A DNA stretch of 64,000 nucleotides, from the NCBI GenBank assembly GCA_034231615.1, contig CM067302.1, positions 12,948,820 to 13,012,819 on the forward strand, written 5' to 3'. Every line of letters begins with the position of its first letter. Position 1 is the first letter of the stretch. A model generated the notes under the pieces. That model saw only the letters and a program-made list of their open reading frames with translations. It was not told the DNA's origin and searched no databases. Shown here piece after piece: positions 1-10,897 of the stretch. The translations under genes were made by a program, and so were the position numbers. This DNA is from Meghimatium bilineatum (taxonomy: Eukaryota; Mollusca; Gastropoda; Stylommatophora; Philomycidae).

Positions 1-536
1 GTGGATTTATGGTTGTGTGAATAGTAGTCAAAAGCATTGAGTGTAAGGTGGATTTATGGTTGTGTGAATAGTAGTCAAAAGCATTGAGTGTAAGGTGGAT
101 TTATGGTTGTGTGAATAGTAGTCAAAGGCATTGAGTGTAAGGTGGATTTATGGTTGTGTGAATAGTAGTCAAAGGCATTGAGTGTAAGGTCGATTTATGG
201 TTTTTTTAATAGTAGTCAAAGGCATTGAGTTGAAGGTGGATTTATGGTTGTGTGAATAGTAGTCAAAGGCATTGAGTGTAAGGTGGATTTAAGGCTGTGT
301 GAATAGTAGTCAAAGGCCTTGAGTGTAAGGTGGGTTTATGGTTGTTTGAATAGTAGTCAAAGGCATTGAGTGTAAGGTGGGTTTATGGTTGTTTGAATAG
401 TAGTCAAAGGCATTGAGTGTAAGGTGGATCTATGGTTGTGTGAATAGTAATCAAAGACTTTGAGTATAAGGTGGATTTATGGTTGTGTGAATAGTAATCA
501 AAGGCATTGAGTGTAAGATGGATTTATGGATGTATG
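1..536. repeat. 47-bp minisatellite array (runs off window start)
   Basis: About 11 head-to-tail copies of a 47-bp unit beginning GTGGATTTATGGTTGTGTGA. Copies differ by single substitutions and the last one (from about 511) is degraded. The array is cut by the window start, so its full length is unknown. The 73-residue open frame at its right edge is a repeat artefact. Confidence 0.95.
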
Positions 537-789
537 ATTAATCCCCACGGGAGGCATTTCGTTGAGACAGTATCCCAGGATTACCAAGTCCTGTCAGAGG
601 TATATGACACATTTGGAACAAATATCTCATCATTCTTCTGTCATATTCTTTGTTCTATTCACAGAGATGACATGTCTATCATCTCCCGTTACCTAGGATT
701 CTCTTCGTTGTCCGTGGGGATTATTTGATAGAAGACACAATTAAGAAATTGTGACATAATCTGATAATGATGATTTTTTTTACATGTGA

Positions 790-905
790 CAGGTTGTTAG
801 CATATCACCCAACTTTCTTAGTCGCCTCCTTCGACATACATGGAAAGAAGACAGTAGCCCGTTTCTTTTCCTCCTGAACTAGAAGCCAAGGCCTTGTATT
901 TGCAC
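790..905 (-). mobile_element. SINE S1 remnant
   Basis: Decayed minus-strand piece of the S1 family. It keeps the block equivalent to CCTTAGTCGCCTTTTACGAC found in the better copies at 14.4 and 35.5 kb (here TTCTTAGTCGCCTCCTTCGAC) and then the GTGGAAGGTAAACAGT block in altered form. Both ends are lost. Confidence 0.5.
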
Positions 906-1479
906 CCTGAACTATAATCCAAGACCTTGGTTGCCGAACGGGCGGTACAACCATAAACCATAGTGAACGTTTGTTACATCAGGGATCATAACCATTATAA
1001 AATTGGAGATTGAGGTTCAGGTAATGCTGTCATCTTAACCTGCTTATATAAAAGTAAGTACACAACAGATAGCAAATAAAAACTAAAAATATACTAGTAG
1101 TGGAGGTGGTTCAGGAATTACTGTCTTAGACAAATATTTGTCCACATTTTGACAAACGAGTTATATAGGGATGATATGGTCAAGAGGTCAGCATCACTTC
1201 CGTGGCCATTAATTGTCTATTGTCTTTCTCCAGGTGAATGACTGTTGATCGCATATCACCTAATGTATAGTCGGTTTAAATAAAAAAGAACTAAGAAATG
1301 TAGTGACGCGCAAAAATCCGCTGATTTATTGTCGGTGAACAAACGGATCTCTAGAATGTAATGCTTTTCTATGTATATAGATTCAAGACTCGCTGAATGA
1401 AACAATTTGTGTTGAACAGGAAATTAGCGATAACCAATGAATAATAGGACATTACGTCATTAAAGGAAGTACAGAAGGT
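906..1479. other. Unassigned AT-rich sequence
   Basis: No open frame of note, RNA gene or array seen. From about 1480 the sequence grades into imperfect copies of the next minisatellite. Confidence 0.5.
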
Positions 1480-2530
1480 TGAACGTTTGAAGGAATGGTA
1501 GGGTGGTGAGACTGTGAAGGAATTATAGAAGCCTTAAACATTAAAGGAATTAGAAAACGCTGAAAAAAATTTAAGGAATTACAGGGCGTGAAACGTTCAA
1601 GGAATTACAGGGCGCTGAAACATTAAAGGGATTAGGGGCGCTGAAACATTAAAGGGATTACAGGAGGCAGAGACACTAAATGAATTACAGAATGATGAAA
1701 CATTGAATGGATTATAAGGCGCTGAAGGATTGAAGGGATTATAGGGCGCTGAAACATTGAAGGGATTATAATGTGCTGAAACATTGAAGGGATTATAATG
1801 CGCTGAAACATTGAAGGGATTATAAGGCGCTGAAGTATTGAAGGGATTATAGGGCGCTGAAGTATTGAAGGGATTATAAGGTGATGAAGTATTGAAGGGA
1901 TTATAGGGCGCTGAAGTATTGAAGGGATTATAAGGTGATGAAACATTGAAGGGATTATAAGGCGCTGAAACATTGAAGGGATTATAAGGCGCTGAAGTAT
2001 TGAAGGGATTATAAGGTGATGAAACATTGAAGGGATTATAAGGCGCTGAAACATTGAAGAGATTATAAGGCGCTGAAGTATTGAAGGGATTATAGGGCGC
2101 TGAAACATTGAAGGGAATATAAGGCGCTAAAACAGTAAAGGGATTATAATGTGCTGAAACATTGAAGTGATTATAAGGTGCTGAAGCAGTGACGGGATTA
2201 TAAGGCGCTTAAACATTGAAGGGATTATAAGGTGCCGAAACAGTGAAGGGATTATAATGTGCTGAAACATTGAAGGGATTATAAGGTGCCGAAACAGTGA
2301 AGGGATTATAATGTTCTGAAACATTGTAGTGATTATAAGGTGCTGAAGCAGTGACGGGATTATAAGGCGCCAAACATTGAAGGGATTATATGGCGCTGAA
2401 AAATTTAAGGGATTGTAAGTCGCTGAAACAATGACGGGATTACAAAAGGCTGAAACACTGACGGAATCACGTAGGGGTATTGAAATCACAAAGTGGGAAT
2501 TGAAATAATACAGGGACATTGAAATCGTTT
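1480..2530. repeat. 27-bp minisatellite array
   Basis: Roughly 35 units of 27 bp around the core ATTGAAGGGATTATAAGGCG, with first and last copies strongly diverged. Two variants alternate (GCTGAAACATTG and GCTGAAGTATTG), and a sub-block with GCAGTGACGGG occurs from about 2150. Because 27 is a multiple of 3, long open frames of 130-158 codons appear on the minus strand; their nine-residue periodicity shows they are not genes. Confidence 0.95.
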
Positions 2531-3181
2531 ATGGTACTGAATGACAGAGTGGCGTAGAATCACAGAAGTGTGACTAATCACTCCTCATGACACATTTAAT
2601 AAGGAAAAAGAGACGGAAATTAATGCGCCAGAAATAAAGACAAAAATTTAAATAGAGAAATATACAAAAATGCTTGGTGTAATAGAGTAGAGCATATTTT
2701 ACCCCATCTGATCTTCACTCACGCGACCAGGTCACACGCCGTAAGCATGATCGGACATCGCACTGTGATTTGATTTGCGCGTGTTTTGACCTATAACGTT
2801 GACTTGGTCATCTTTTATCTTGACATGAAAAAAATTATTTCAAAATTTGATGTCATATTCGATTTTCTTGTTGAACGATTCTTTAGTTTTTGATAATCGA
2901 AGATGAGTATCGACTGAAAGATATTTCCACGTCATAGGATAAGTTTATAGAAATAACAAAAGTGTCTCTACTGTCCAGTCTATTGTTATTTATGTTTCGT
3001 CAGGTGAGTGATTGGTGATAGTATTCATAAGTGCCGTTAAGCTTAGGGGCATTGGCGCATGGCCGAAAGGTTAGAGCTTTCATTTCATTACCGTGAAGTT
3101 CAAGGCTCGATATCCGGTAAGGAGTTAATTATTTTTCTGTCGGAGTGTAATTTTTATTATTCAACCACGTACATGTCGTGG
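2531..3181. other. Unassigned sequence with a weak tRNA-like segment
   Basis: Mostly unique sequence. Near 3055-3120 there is GGCCGAAAGGTTAGAGC followed about 35 bp later by AAGGCTCGATATCC, which recalls a degenerate RNA polymerase III A box and B box. It could be a SINE head remnant, but the match is too poor to call. Confidence 0.35.
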
Positions 3182-3460
3182 CGAGCCGCGTTAGCGCAGA
3201 TGGAGCCGCGTTAGCGCACTGGCTTCGCATATGAGTGGTCCTGGGTTCATTCCCCAGTTAAGGTGGAAATGTTTTTCAGATCGCAACGGCTCCCGGGTCG
3301 ACCCAGCCTTAAATGGGTACCGGATTAATCCGGGAAGTAAAGATTGCGAGGGAGAGGAGATGGCTACCGCCCTCATTTGCAGAGCCTCTGAAATGTGAGA
3401 TAGTTATCATCTCACACCCCTACGGCATTATTAAATGCTATCGGTTACTTTACTTTTTTT
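3182..3460 (+). mobile_element. tRNA-headed SINE (SINE-A)
   Basis: A short retroposon whose head derives from a tRNA. The A box TAGCGCACTGG fits TRGYNNANNGG and, about 35 bp on, GGTTCATTCC is one base off the B box. The first 20 bp are duplicated (GAGCCGCGTTAGCGC occurs twice). A central core CGACCCAGCCTTAAATGGGT follows at about 3299, then a body ending near CACACCCCTACGGCAT. A reverse copy lies at 60950-61277 and a 3' remnant at 38040-38140. No intact tail or target duplication was found. Confidence 0.8.
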
Positions 3461-3639
3461 ATGACGTGGAGACAGTCTGGGCATGCGGCCATTTATCACA
3501 CACTCAATTTGTAACATCCCTGCAACTCCCTGATGGGAAAAGTGCAGTATTGGAAGTATTAGATACAGTATTTTTAGAATAAGTGAACAGATTAAACAGC
3601 CTGATCATATATCGTTAAAAGAAATCCAGCTTGCGATGT

Positions 3640-3975
3640 TATTTTTGTTGTCTATTGTCTTTCCCCAGAAGGTTTGTTATCCACTCTTGCTGTTAAGCGT
3701 AGGGAAGATTGGAGATCGAGCTTGCGACCGTGTTTGTTGAGGATGTCTCTGACGTTTTCTATCCATCTTTTCCGTGGTCTTCCTATGGCTTTATACCCTG
3801 ATCTCATTTGGTTATATGCTTGTACGGGCAACTTGTAGGGATGCATTCACATAATGTGGCCAAACCACTTGATCTGCTGTCTTTCTATGTAAGCTGTACA
3901 AGATATTATACCTATTCATTCCCTGATATATTCATTACGTAATCTATCGAACCTGATGACCCCTGCTCAAGCTGT
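3640..3975 (-). mobile_element. LINE-A 3' fragment (non-LTR retrotransposon)
   Basis: On the minus strand the conceptual protein reads YIERQQIKWFGHIM, then KLPVQAYNQMRSG, then GRPRKRWIENVRDILNKHG, a tail typical of the C-terminus of non-LTR retrotransposon reverse transcriptases. The frame is broken by stops (for example after GHIM), so it is dead. The 3' end reads AACAAACC then GGGGAAAGACAATAGACAA. A sister copy lies on the + strand at 61770-62176. All of the endonuclease and polymerase core is missing, as expected for 5' truncation. Confidence 0.85.
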
Positions 3976-4204
3976 TATTATTGCATATGTTGTTCTTACT
4001 TTTATTGTTACGTACTATGTTATAAACTAGAGGTTCTCAACACAGACCATATGCCACTGTCCCACATTTTTGTTGGGGTGGGGGTAGGGGATAGGGGAAG
4101 AGAAACATGGAACATAACTTGCACAAAAAAAGTTTTGAAAGGCTGTTCCACGGAAATAACATAGATGCCTCTTTAGACGATAATTCACTTACCCATGTTA
4201 CATC

Positions 4205-4826
4205 TGAATCCAGACTGTTTCTGCTTATGTTATGTTTACAGATAATCATAATCGGTATTGTTATGTCATGTCATGTCATGTTATGTTATGTCATGTTATG
4301 TTATGTTTACAGATAATCATAATCGATATTGTTATGTTATGTTATGTTTACAGATAATCATAATCGATATTGTTATGTTATGTCATGTTATGTCATGTTA
4401 TGTTATGTTATGTTTACAGATTATCATAATCGATATTGTTATGTTATGTCATGTTATGTCATGTTATGTTATGTTATGTTTACAGATAGTCATAATCGAT
4501 ATTGTTATGTTATGTTATGTTATGTTATGTTATGTTTACAGATAATCATAATGTATATTGTTATGTTATGTTATGTTATGTTATGTTATGTTTACAGATA
4601 ATCATACTGTATATTGTTATGTTATGTTATGTTATGTTATGTTATGTTATGTTATGTTATGTTATGTTATGTTATGTTATGTTTACAGATAATCATAATG
4701 TATATTGTTATGTTATGTTATGTTATGTTATGTTATGTTATGTTTACAGATAATCATAATGTATATTGTTATGTTATGTTATGTTATGTTATGTTTACAG
4801 ATAATCATAATCGATATTGTAGTATT
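4205..4826. repeat. Composite array: TTATG pentamers plus a 26-bp spacer
   Basis: A two-level repeat. Runs of the pentamer TTATG (some TCATG) of varying length, up to about 14 units at 4618-4680, are separated by a conserved segment TTTACAGATAATCATAATCG plus ATATTG. The spacer recurs about 10 times, so the higher unit varies in length only through pentamer number. Several overlapping open frames of 64-95 codons exist because the pentamer contains ATG; they are artefacts. Confidence 0.95.
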
Positions 4827-4839
4827 AATTCCTTTTAAA

Positions 4840-5098
4840 TATGTGTGTTGTACGTTAAAACATTTGGTGTCTGGAATTTCACAGATAAACTTAAGGTAAC
4901 TTGTCGATTAAATTGTAATATTTCTTACTAGAAGATAAACTTGAGGTAACGTGTCGATTAAATTGTAATATTTGTTACTTGAAGATAAACTTAAGGTAAC
5001 TTGTCGATTAAATTGTAATATTTCTTACTAGAAGATAAACTTGAGGTAACTTGTCGATTAAATTGTAATATTTGTTACTTGAAGATAAACTTGAGTAA
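4840..5098. repeat. 50-bp satellite, short array (copy 1)
   Basis: About four units of 50 bp built on AGATAAACTTGAGGTAACTT, beginning at about 4883. They are preceded by a non-repeated segment TTTGGTGTCTGGAATTTC that also precedes the much longer array of the same unit at 12433-13375. At the right edge the last unit runs directly into the R3 element. Confidence 0.95.
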
Positions 5099-5345
5099 AC
5101 TGGCCTCACAGCACGTGGGACATTCCCATAAGTGCTCCGATCTCTGTTCCAGCAGTCATTTGACTCGATGGTGTTTCGAGTCAAATGCCGCCGAAACAGA
5201 CGTCGACATCAGGGCACAACTCTAGCCCTTGCGACAGGTTTCTTTCTTGTTCCGCCCACCCTCGGCATGCCCGTAACTAGTTCAAGCAAAACGTCGGCCT
5301 GTCGGAAGAACATGGTAACTCTTATGGAAGGTTACGACTACGGGA
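5099..5345 (+). mobile_element. R3 unclassified interspersed element, 5' half
   Basis: Copy of the R3 family, starting inside its 5' end at ACTGGCCTCACAGCACGTGG and running to GGTTACGACTACGGGATT. The left terminal part (TTCTTGATTCTTGATTAG in the complete copy at 40656) is missing where it joins the 50-bp array. The 88-residue open frame here lacks any recognisable domain. Confidence 0.75.
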
Positions 5346-5424
5346 TTAATTCATGTTATCACATTCTAGTGTTTGAAGTGCATGTGAAATTTGCATGACT
5401 TAATGTTGTTTTTGTCTGTGTGTC

Positions 5425-5872
5425 AGCTTCCTCATCATCAGGTGCCATGCCAGCTGGCGTAGGCGGTCATGGCTCTCCACAGCTCTCTGTCCACAGTATT
5501 ATGTATCAAGGTCGTTGTTGTTTCCTTTGCCGTGCCAGGTTGTCAAACTGTCTAACATTTTCTCACGTTGTCGCCCTCTGCTTCTGTTGCCTTAAATTTT
5601 GCCTCTTCTGACTATGTTCTCTAAATCTGCCTGTCTCATGAAGTGGCCAAAAATAGAAGATTGCCTTTTTCTTATATTATTGATTAAGGTCCGTTTCGCA
5701 TTTGCCATTTTCTTATATTGTTGGTTAAGGTCCGTTTCGCATTTGACTCTTTCAACACCTCTACATTAGTTTTTCTGGCAGTCCATGGTATTCTTAGCAT
5801 TCTTCTGTATGACCACATCTCTGTTGCCTCTAATTTCCTACTTTCCAGGTGTGTCGGCTAAGCTTTACATAT
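5425..5872 (-). mobile_element. LINE-B 3' fragment
   Basis: Minus-strand reverse-transcriptase tail. Recognisable pieces are the region equivalent to RMLRIPWTARKTNV, FMRQAGLENI, and a 3' end GGCATGGCACCTGATGATGA. The 3' end has the (GAT)n tail of this family. A 41-bp tandem duplication lies inside it at 5673-5753 (TTATTGATTAAGGTCCGTTTC repeated with changes). Frame is broken. Other copies lie at 10227, 15905, 23030, 39622 and 54740. Confidence 0.8.
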
Positions 5873-5934
5873 TAGTAGTAGTCTGAGTATATACACCTTG
5901 GAAGTTATGAATACACTTGCATTGTGTTAGGGGA

Positions 5935-6000
5935 TGCGGGTCCAGGTTCTAAGGCGAATAGGTGCCAGCTGAAGGGGTCTGGTTCAAATCGCATTCACTA
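5935..6000 (+). mobile_element. tRNA-like SINE head
   Basis: Contains a good RNA polymerase III B box (GGTTCAAATC) about 35 bp after GGCGAATAGGTGCC. The flanks do not fold into a complete tRNA cloverleaf, so this is probably a SINE head and not a tRNA gene. No body shared with other copies was recognised. Confidence 0.4.
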
Positions 6001-6754
6001 TCTTCCGATTTTTCTTTTTTTCTTTTCAAACTGCAAATATTAATTCAGTGTTATTATATCAGAAATATTTACCATAAAAATTAAAAGATGTCGTGGTAGA
6101 AGTACTTTTATCACTAGTACCTTCGAGGAAACATTGAATGAAATGTGGGTTCATTACGGGGAAATGTATCTACATTTTCAACGAAACAAACCATACATTA
6201 TTTAATAAAACACAATTTTGTTAGAGGTGCATAAACCGCTGAATCCATCGATCTGTATGCTACGCACAAAGACGTCCCCACGTTCCCTCCTGGATGACCC
6301 TGGGTGGCGGTGGGGTTGGCTCTCAGTGTGTTACGCGCAGATCGATTCAATGGCGGCGGAGAAACTTTTAATCTCCTCCGTACAAAAGCTTAATGAAATT
6401 ATTATGCATAGTATTAAAAAGTTGGAAAATACACCTTCCCGTATCCGAAATTTGTTCCAGAATTATGACTAAATGAGGAATGCGGTATTCCATAATTGTT
6501 ACACTTTAATGCAATCATGACCTGTCCTTCTATGAGAGTTCTTTTGGACAACTGAATATATTACTGGATTTCTTTCACACATAATTTGACAACATTTTGA
6601 GACAATTTAACGTTGTCTTGGTAACGGATACTGGAAGGAGATGTCGGTGTATATCTGGTAATATGTGTTCTTATTTTCGATGACCAGGAATTTCGAATGA
6701 TTAGCTCCTAGAAATGTGCAATGTGGTAGTTTATCCAGAGCTTAATTTCATACT
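6001..6754. other. Unassigned sequence with one short open frame
   Basis: An 84-codon + strand open frame at 6218-6472 covers a locally GC-richer stretch. Its product has no domain I recognise, and no splice-site pair or start context supports it. The rest is AT-rich unique sequence. Confidence 0.4.
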
Positions 6755-7533
6755 AAGAATACTCCAAATCACAGCGGTGTGCACCAGAATACTTAAAATG
6801 TCATCGGTGTGCACTAGACTACTGCAAAGCTCAGAGGTGCGCACTAGAATACTCCAAATCACAGAGGTGCGCACTACAATACTCGAAATCTCATCGGTGC
6901 GCACTACAATACTCTAAATCTCATCTTTGCACACTAAAATAATCCAAATCTCAGCGGTGCGCACTAGAATACTCCAAATATCAGCAGTGCGCACTAGAAT
7001 ACTCCAAATCTCAGCGGTGCGCACCAGAATACTCCAAATATCAGCGGTGCGCACTAGAATACTCCAAATATCAGCGGTGCGCACTAGAATACTCCAAATA
7101 TCAGCGGTGCGCACTAGAATACTCCAAATCTCAGCGGTGCGCACTAGAATACTCCAAATATCAGCGGTGCGCACTAGAATACTCCAAATATCAGCGGTGC
7201 GCACTAGAATACTCCAAATATCAGCGGTGCGCACTAGAATACTCATAATCTCAGCGGTGCGCACTAGAATACTCCAAATCTCAGCGGTGCGCACTAGAAT
7301 ACTCCAAATATCAGCGGTGCGCACTAGAATACTCCAAATATCAGCGGTGCGCACTAGAATACTCCAAATATCAGCGGTGCGCACTAGAATACTCCAAATA
7401 TCAGCGGTGCGCACTAGAATACTCCAAATATCAGCGGTGCGCACTAGAATACTCCAAATCTCAGCAGTGCGCACTAGAATACTCCAAATTTCAGCGGTGC
7501 GCACTAGAATACTCCAAATCTCAGCAGTGCGCA
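6755..7533. repeat. 30-bp minisatellite array
   Basis: About 26 units of 30 bp (ACTAGAATACTCCAAATATC plus AGCGGTGCGC), two per 60 bp, very regular from about 6950 on and more diverged at the left. The period is a multiple of 3 and the unit has no stop in several frames, giving 206-codon (-) and 231-codon (+) open frames. The ten-residue repeat and presence on both strands argue against coding. Confidence 0.97.
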
Positions 7534-7544
7534 AATTATTTGAA

Positions 7545-7800
7545 GAGAAATCTCATGATCTATCTATTGTTATTTTCACTTTTGCCGTTAAGCGTCTTGT
7601 GGGGAGGGGGGCAGGGGAGTAGAAGGTGTCTGTCTTTGTCTAATTGAGTTGCATTGACCATGGTCAGCCCGTCTCTTTAATGTTTCCTTGATTATCTCCA
7701 TCTATCTAGTTCTTGGTCTTCATCGTGCCCTGTAGACCGATCTTCTACTGTCTCCTTAACAGAGTTTTTCTTGCTTGCCTCCCTTTCCTCAAGATTTGGA
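7545..7800 (-). mobile_element. LINE-A-like 3' fragment, decayed
   Basis: On the minus strand a broken frame reads RPRTR, stop, MEIIKETL, matching the RPRKRWIENVRETL region of LINE-A. The 3' end includes the conserved TTGCCGTTAAGCGT block (+ strand sense) seen in the other copies. Several stops and a G-rich insertion show it is old. Confidence 0.65.
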
Positions 7801-8267
7801 ATAACGAGTGTCAGTTACGCGGACAAGTATCTTTTCTACTTAGAGGTGCCAATAGCAATCCCGCACTAGGCCATGTTCAGTGGGTTAGTAGGTCAGCTAG
7901 CTACGTCTTCCTCTCCACCCAAGGGAACTCTCGGGTTATGGGGGTTTAATTGTCTGATTCTGGGCTCTCCTAGGGAATTATCAAGTCCTTCATAAATGTG
8001 CTTGTCACCACACTTTGTGACAGTTTTTTTTAATAACAGAAACATCATGTGCACGCTGACAGCTAGGTCAGAACCATGGTCAGTACTGAAACTAATCCAG
8101 TTCCCTCGGCGTGACGTGTACTGCTGGGTTCTCTGAATTTTGCATCACACAGGAAAACGTAATTGTATTCACACATGACCATGTGCTTTATAGAAGACCT
8201 CTATACAGCATAAATTAGGACTTCATTCGTTACGTTTTTTTAATTATTTTTGTGATTTTAGTTGGTC
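7801..8267. other. Unassigned sequence
   Basis: No gene or array recognised. The segment GGGTTAGTAGGTCAGCTAGC near 7880 has the feel of an interspersed repeat, but no second copy was seen in this window. Confidence 0.4.
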
Positions 8268-8712
8268 ACTATTATATTATATTATATTATATTATATTAT
8301 ATTATATTATATTATATTATATTATATTATATTATATTATATTATATTGTATTGTATTGTATTGTATTGTATTGTATTGTATTGTATTGTATTGTATTGT
8401 ATTGTATTGTATTGTATTGTATTGTATTGTATTGCATTGCATTGCATTGCATTGCATTGCATTGCATTGCATTGCATTGCATTGCATTGCATTGCATTGC
8501 ATTGCATTGCATTGCATTGCATTGCATTGTATTGTTTGTTATGTTATGTTATGTTATGTTATCATGTTATGTTTTGTTATGTTATGTTATCATGTCATGT
8601 CATCACATGCCATGTTATGTTATGTTATGTTATGTTATGTTATGTTATGTTGCGTTGCGTTTCATTGTATTGCGTTGCATTGCATTGCATTATTGCATTG
8701 CATTGTTGGAAG
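8268..8712. repeat. Pentanucleotide cascade TTATA - TTGTA - TTGCA - TTATG
   Basis: Successive blocks of related pentamers. (TTATA)n covers about 8268-8348, (TTGTA)n to about 8432, and (TTGCA)n to about 8528. A mixed TTATG block with TCATG variants follows to about 8650, then TTGCG/TTGCA to the end. Neighbouring blocks differ by one transition each (A to G, then T to C). Overlapping open frames on both strands are artefacts. Confidence 0.98.
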
Positions 8713-10226
8713 GTGACGTTTCACATATATTCTATTGAGAGCTTACTGCTGTATAATTCTTGGTTTGATGGGTCAATAGTGAGACAATGAGACCTTTAAT
8801 AATAGAGCTATTTTACTTCCTGAATACATATTTTGTAATTTAATTTTGCAGACAACTCACCCGTTGTTTGTTACTTTCTCATGTCTATATATCTGTATTT
8901 ATTCGCTGTGGCCCTTGTTTGTATTGAGGCGTCAGTGGTAGAAGGGTTCAGTGATTATAGCTTGCTTGTTTGCTGTATGTATGCTTGTTCCCTTCGTATC
9001 TTTGATTTCTGTGATTCATTTTTTACGCCTCTGGCTTTATAGCCGTGATGTTTATGTGTATTGATAATCTGTGTCATTCTGTATTGTGGTAGTCTGCGAG
9101 AGTGTGAAAACCGCTCGATTTGCTTTCTTATGTAATATCATATATTCACAACACACAATACATTTCAAGACTCTAGGCATCACAAAATAAATATCGAGAC
9201 TCCATGTGTAAGTTACCATTCCCTTGTGACACTTAATCGTGCGCCATCACCGTAGCATTAATACACACGAATATTTCACCATAGTTTGTGCTGCAACACA
9301 AATTACCTTCTTTTTTTATTATTTGATTGAATTGTAATTTCTCAGCAAATTATTTGTATTCGCCTAAACAATAACAAAGATAGCATCGCTATTGTACTTC
9401 TTCCCCTCTTTATTCCCTTCCTATCACCACTATGTGTGTATTTATGTAAGATTTGTTGACTCTAGTCTTTTGTTTATCCGCATAAAGATATTTAGTCGAA
9501 ACGTCGTCCGTCACGGTGACTCGTATTTAGGTTGCTTTCTTCTTATTTTGATATCACGAATATCTATTTCTAATTTTTTTTTTTATTGATTGATGATATC
9601 TGTCTTTCTGTATTAGTTTCGTAATGTTATTTTTCATTTCATCAAAAATACGTTGAAAGTCTCGTACCTCGACGAAATGAGGCGAACCCACTAATACACA
9701 AATAAATAAATCATTCTATCGGCTATATTTATTTTTTCTGCTGAAGCTTTTTTTCTTCATGAATTTTTTCCTCATTCCTTTTTGTCAACACATTTTTCTA
9801 TGGAACGTCTTGAATTGATTTCATACAGTGTGTCCTAATCTCAATTTTTCTTTAACCAGGATTTACAAAAATGCGTAGTTGCCATAACGAGGCCAATTTA
9901 AATATGGCTTTTTATTTCTTTTCACGTATAGTAGGAGGATATTAAATGTTGATGTCTTCTTGAACATGAATATTCAAAGAAAAGAATAATAGGATTGCAA
10001 AATTTGGCGACATTAATTTAAATCTCATTTTATTTATTTGCAGGTTATATTAGGTTATGATAGATATATGTCAATCGGATTGAACATAAACTTCTTTCAT
10101 TATTTCAGAAAAAAAATTGATTTCTATTGAGAGGGTCATTACAATTACAAAATATTATTAGTTACATGATAAATTTGTTGTATTTCCTATTCAGGATGTA
10201 GCCATTAACAAGGCATAATGTAGTAG
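8713..10226. other. Unassigned AT-rich sequence with one GAAACGTCG motif
   Basis: No gene recognised. At 9480-9515 the + strand has GCATAAAGATATTTAGTCGA running into GAAACGTCGTC, one member of the recurrent motif described at 14205. Nothing else stands out. Confidence 0.5.
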
Positions 10227-10725
10227 TTTTATCATCATCATCATTAGGTGCCATGCCGGCTGGCGTAGGCGGTCATGGCTCTCCACAGCTCTCTGTGCAC
10301 AGTATTCTGTATCAAAGTCGTTGTTGTTTCATTGCTGTGCCAGGTTGTCAAACATTCTAAAATTTTCTTACGTTGTCGCCCTCTGTCTCTATTGCCTTCA
10401 TTTTTGCCTGCTGTGACTATGTTCTCTAAACCGGCCTGTCTCATGAAGTGGCCAAAAAAAAAGAAGCTTGCCTTTTTCTTATATTGTTGATTAAGGTCCG
10501 TTTCGCATTTGACTCTTTCAACACCTCTACATTAGTTTTTTCTTGCAGTCCATAGTATTCTCAGCATTCTTCTGTAGAACCACATCTCTGTTGCCTCTAA
10601 TTTCTCACTTTCCAGTTTGTTTATTGTCCAAGACTAGCACCCATATGTTAGTATAGGGGTTATATAGCACGGCAGAACTCTCTTTCTCACCTCTAATGAC
10701 AAGGTCATATTACACTGTAGTTTTC
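10227..10725 (-). mobile_element. LINE-B 3' fragment
   Basis: Minus-strand copy with the family's conserved C-terminal blocks FMRQAGLENIVTAGK, EGNRDRGRQRKKILECLTTW and MTAYASRHGT, followed by the 3' tail (GAT)n, seen as CATCATCATCAT on the + strand at 10229-10242. A 66-codon stretch is still open, but upstream frames are broken. The 5' truncation lies near 10725. Confidence 0.85.
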
Positions 10726-10787
10726 TAAGCAATATAAATACGTTCAGTATTTTGTCATTGCTTTATGAAAAGTTCGGAAAATATAGT

Positions 10788-10840
10788 AGGTACATTGTTT
10801 TTTACAAGAAAGATCCAGCGGGAGTTTGAGAATGAACGTA
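10788..10840 (+). mobile_element. SINE S2 3' end fragment
   Basis: ACAAGAAAGATCCAGCGGGA followed by GTTTGAGAATGAACGTAAG matches the last 50 bp of S2 (compare 17810-17850). The (GAA)n tail is absent. Confidence 0.55.
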
Positions 10841-10897
10841 AGTGTGCGGACCGTTTCAGTCTATGTTTTTCAACATTTGTAACACTGATACTGTTCC

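Noticed and set aside
1632-2519. Two long minus-strand frames with FQRLIIPS periods
   Set aside because: Artefact of the 27-bp array.
6218-6472. 84-codon + strand open frame in locally GC-richer DNA
   Set aside because: No recognisable domain or conserved pattern; could be chance.
6914-7622. Open frames of 206 (-) and 231 (+) codons
   Set aside because: They lie entirely on a 30-bp minisatellite, open on both strands with a ten-residue period; no start context or domain.
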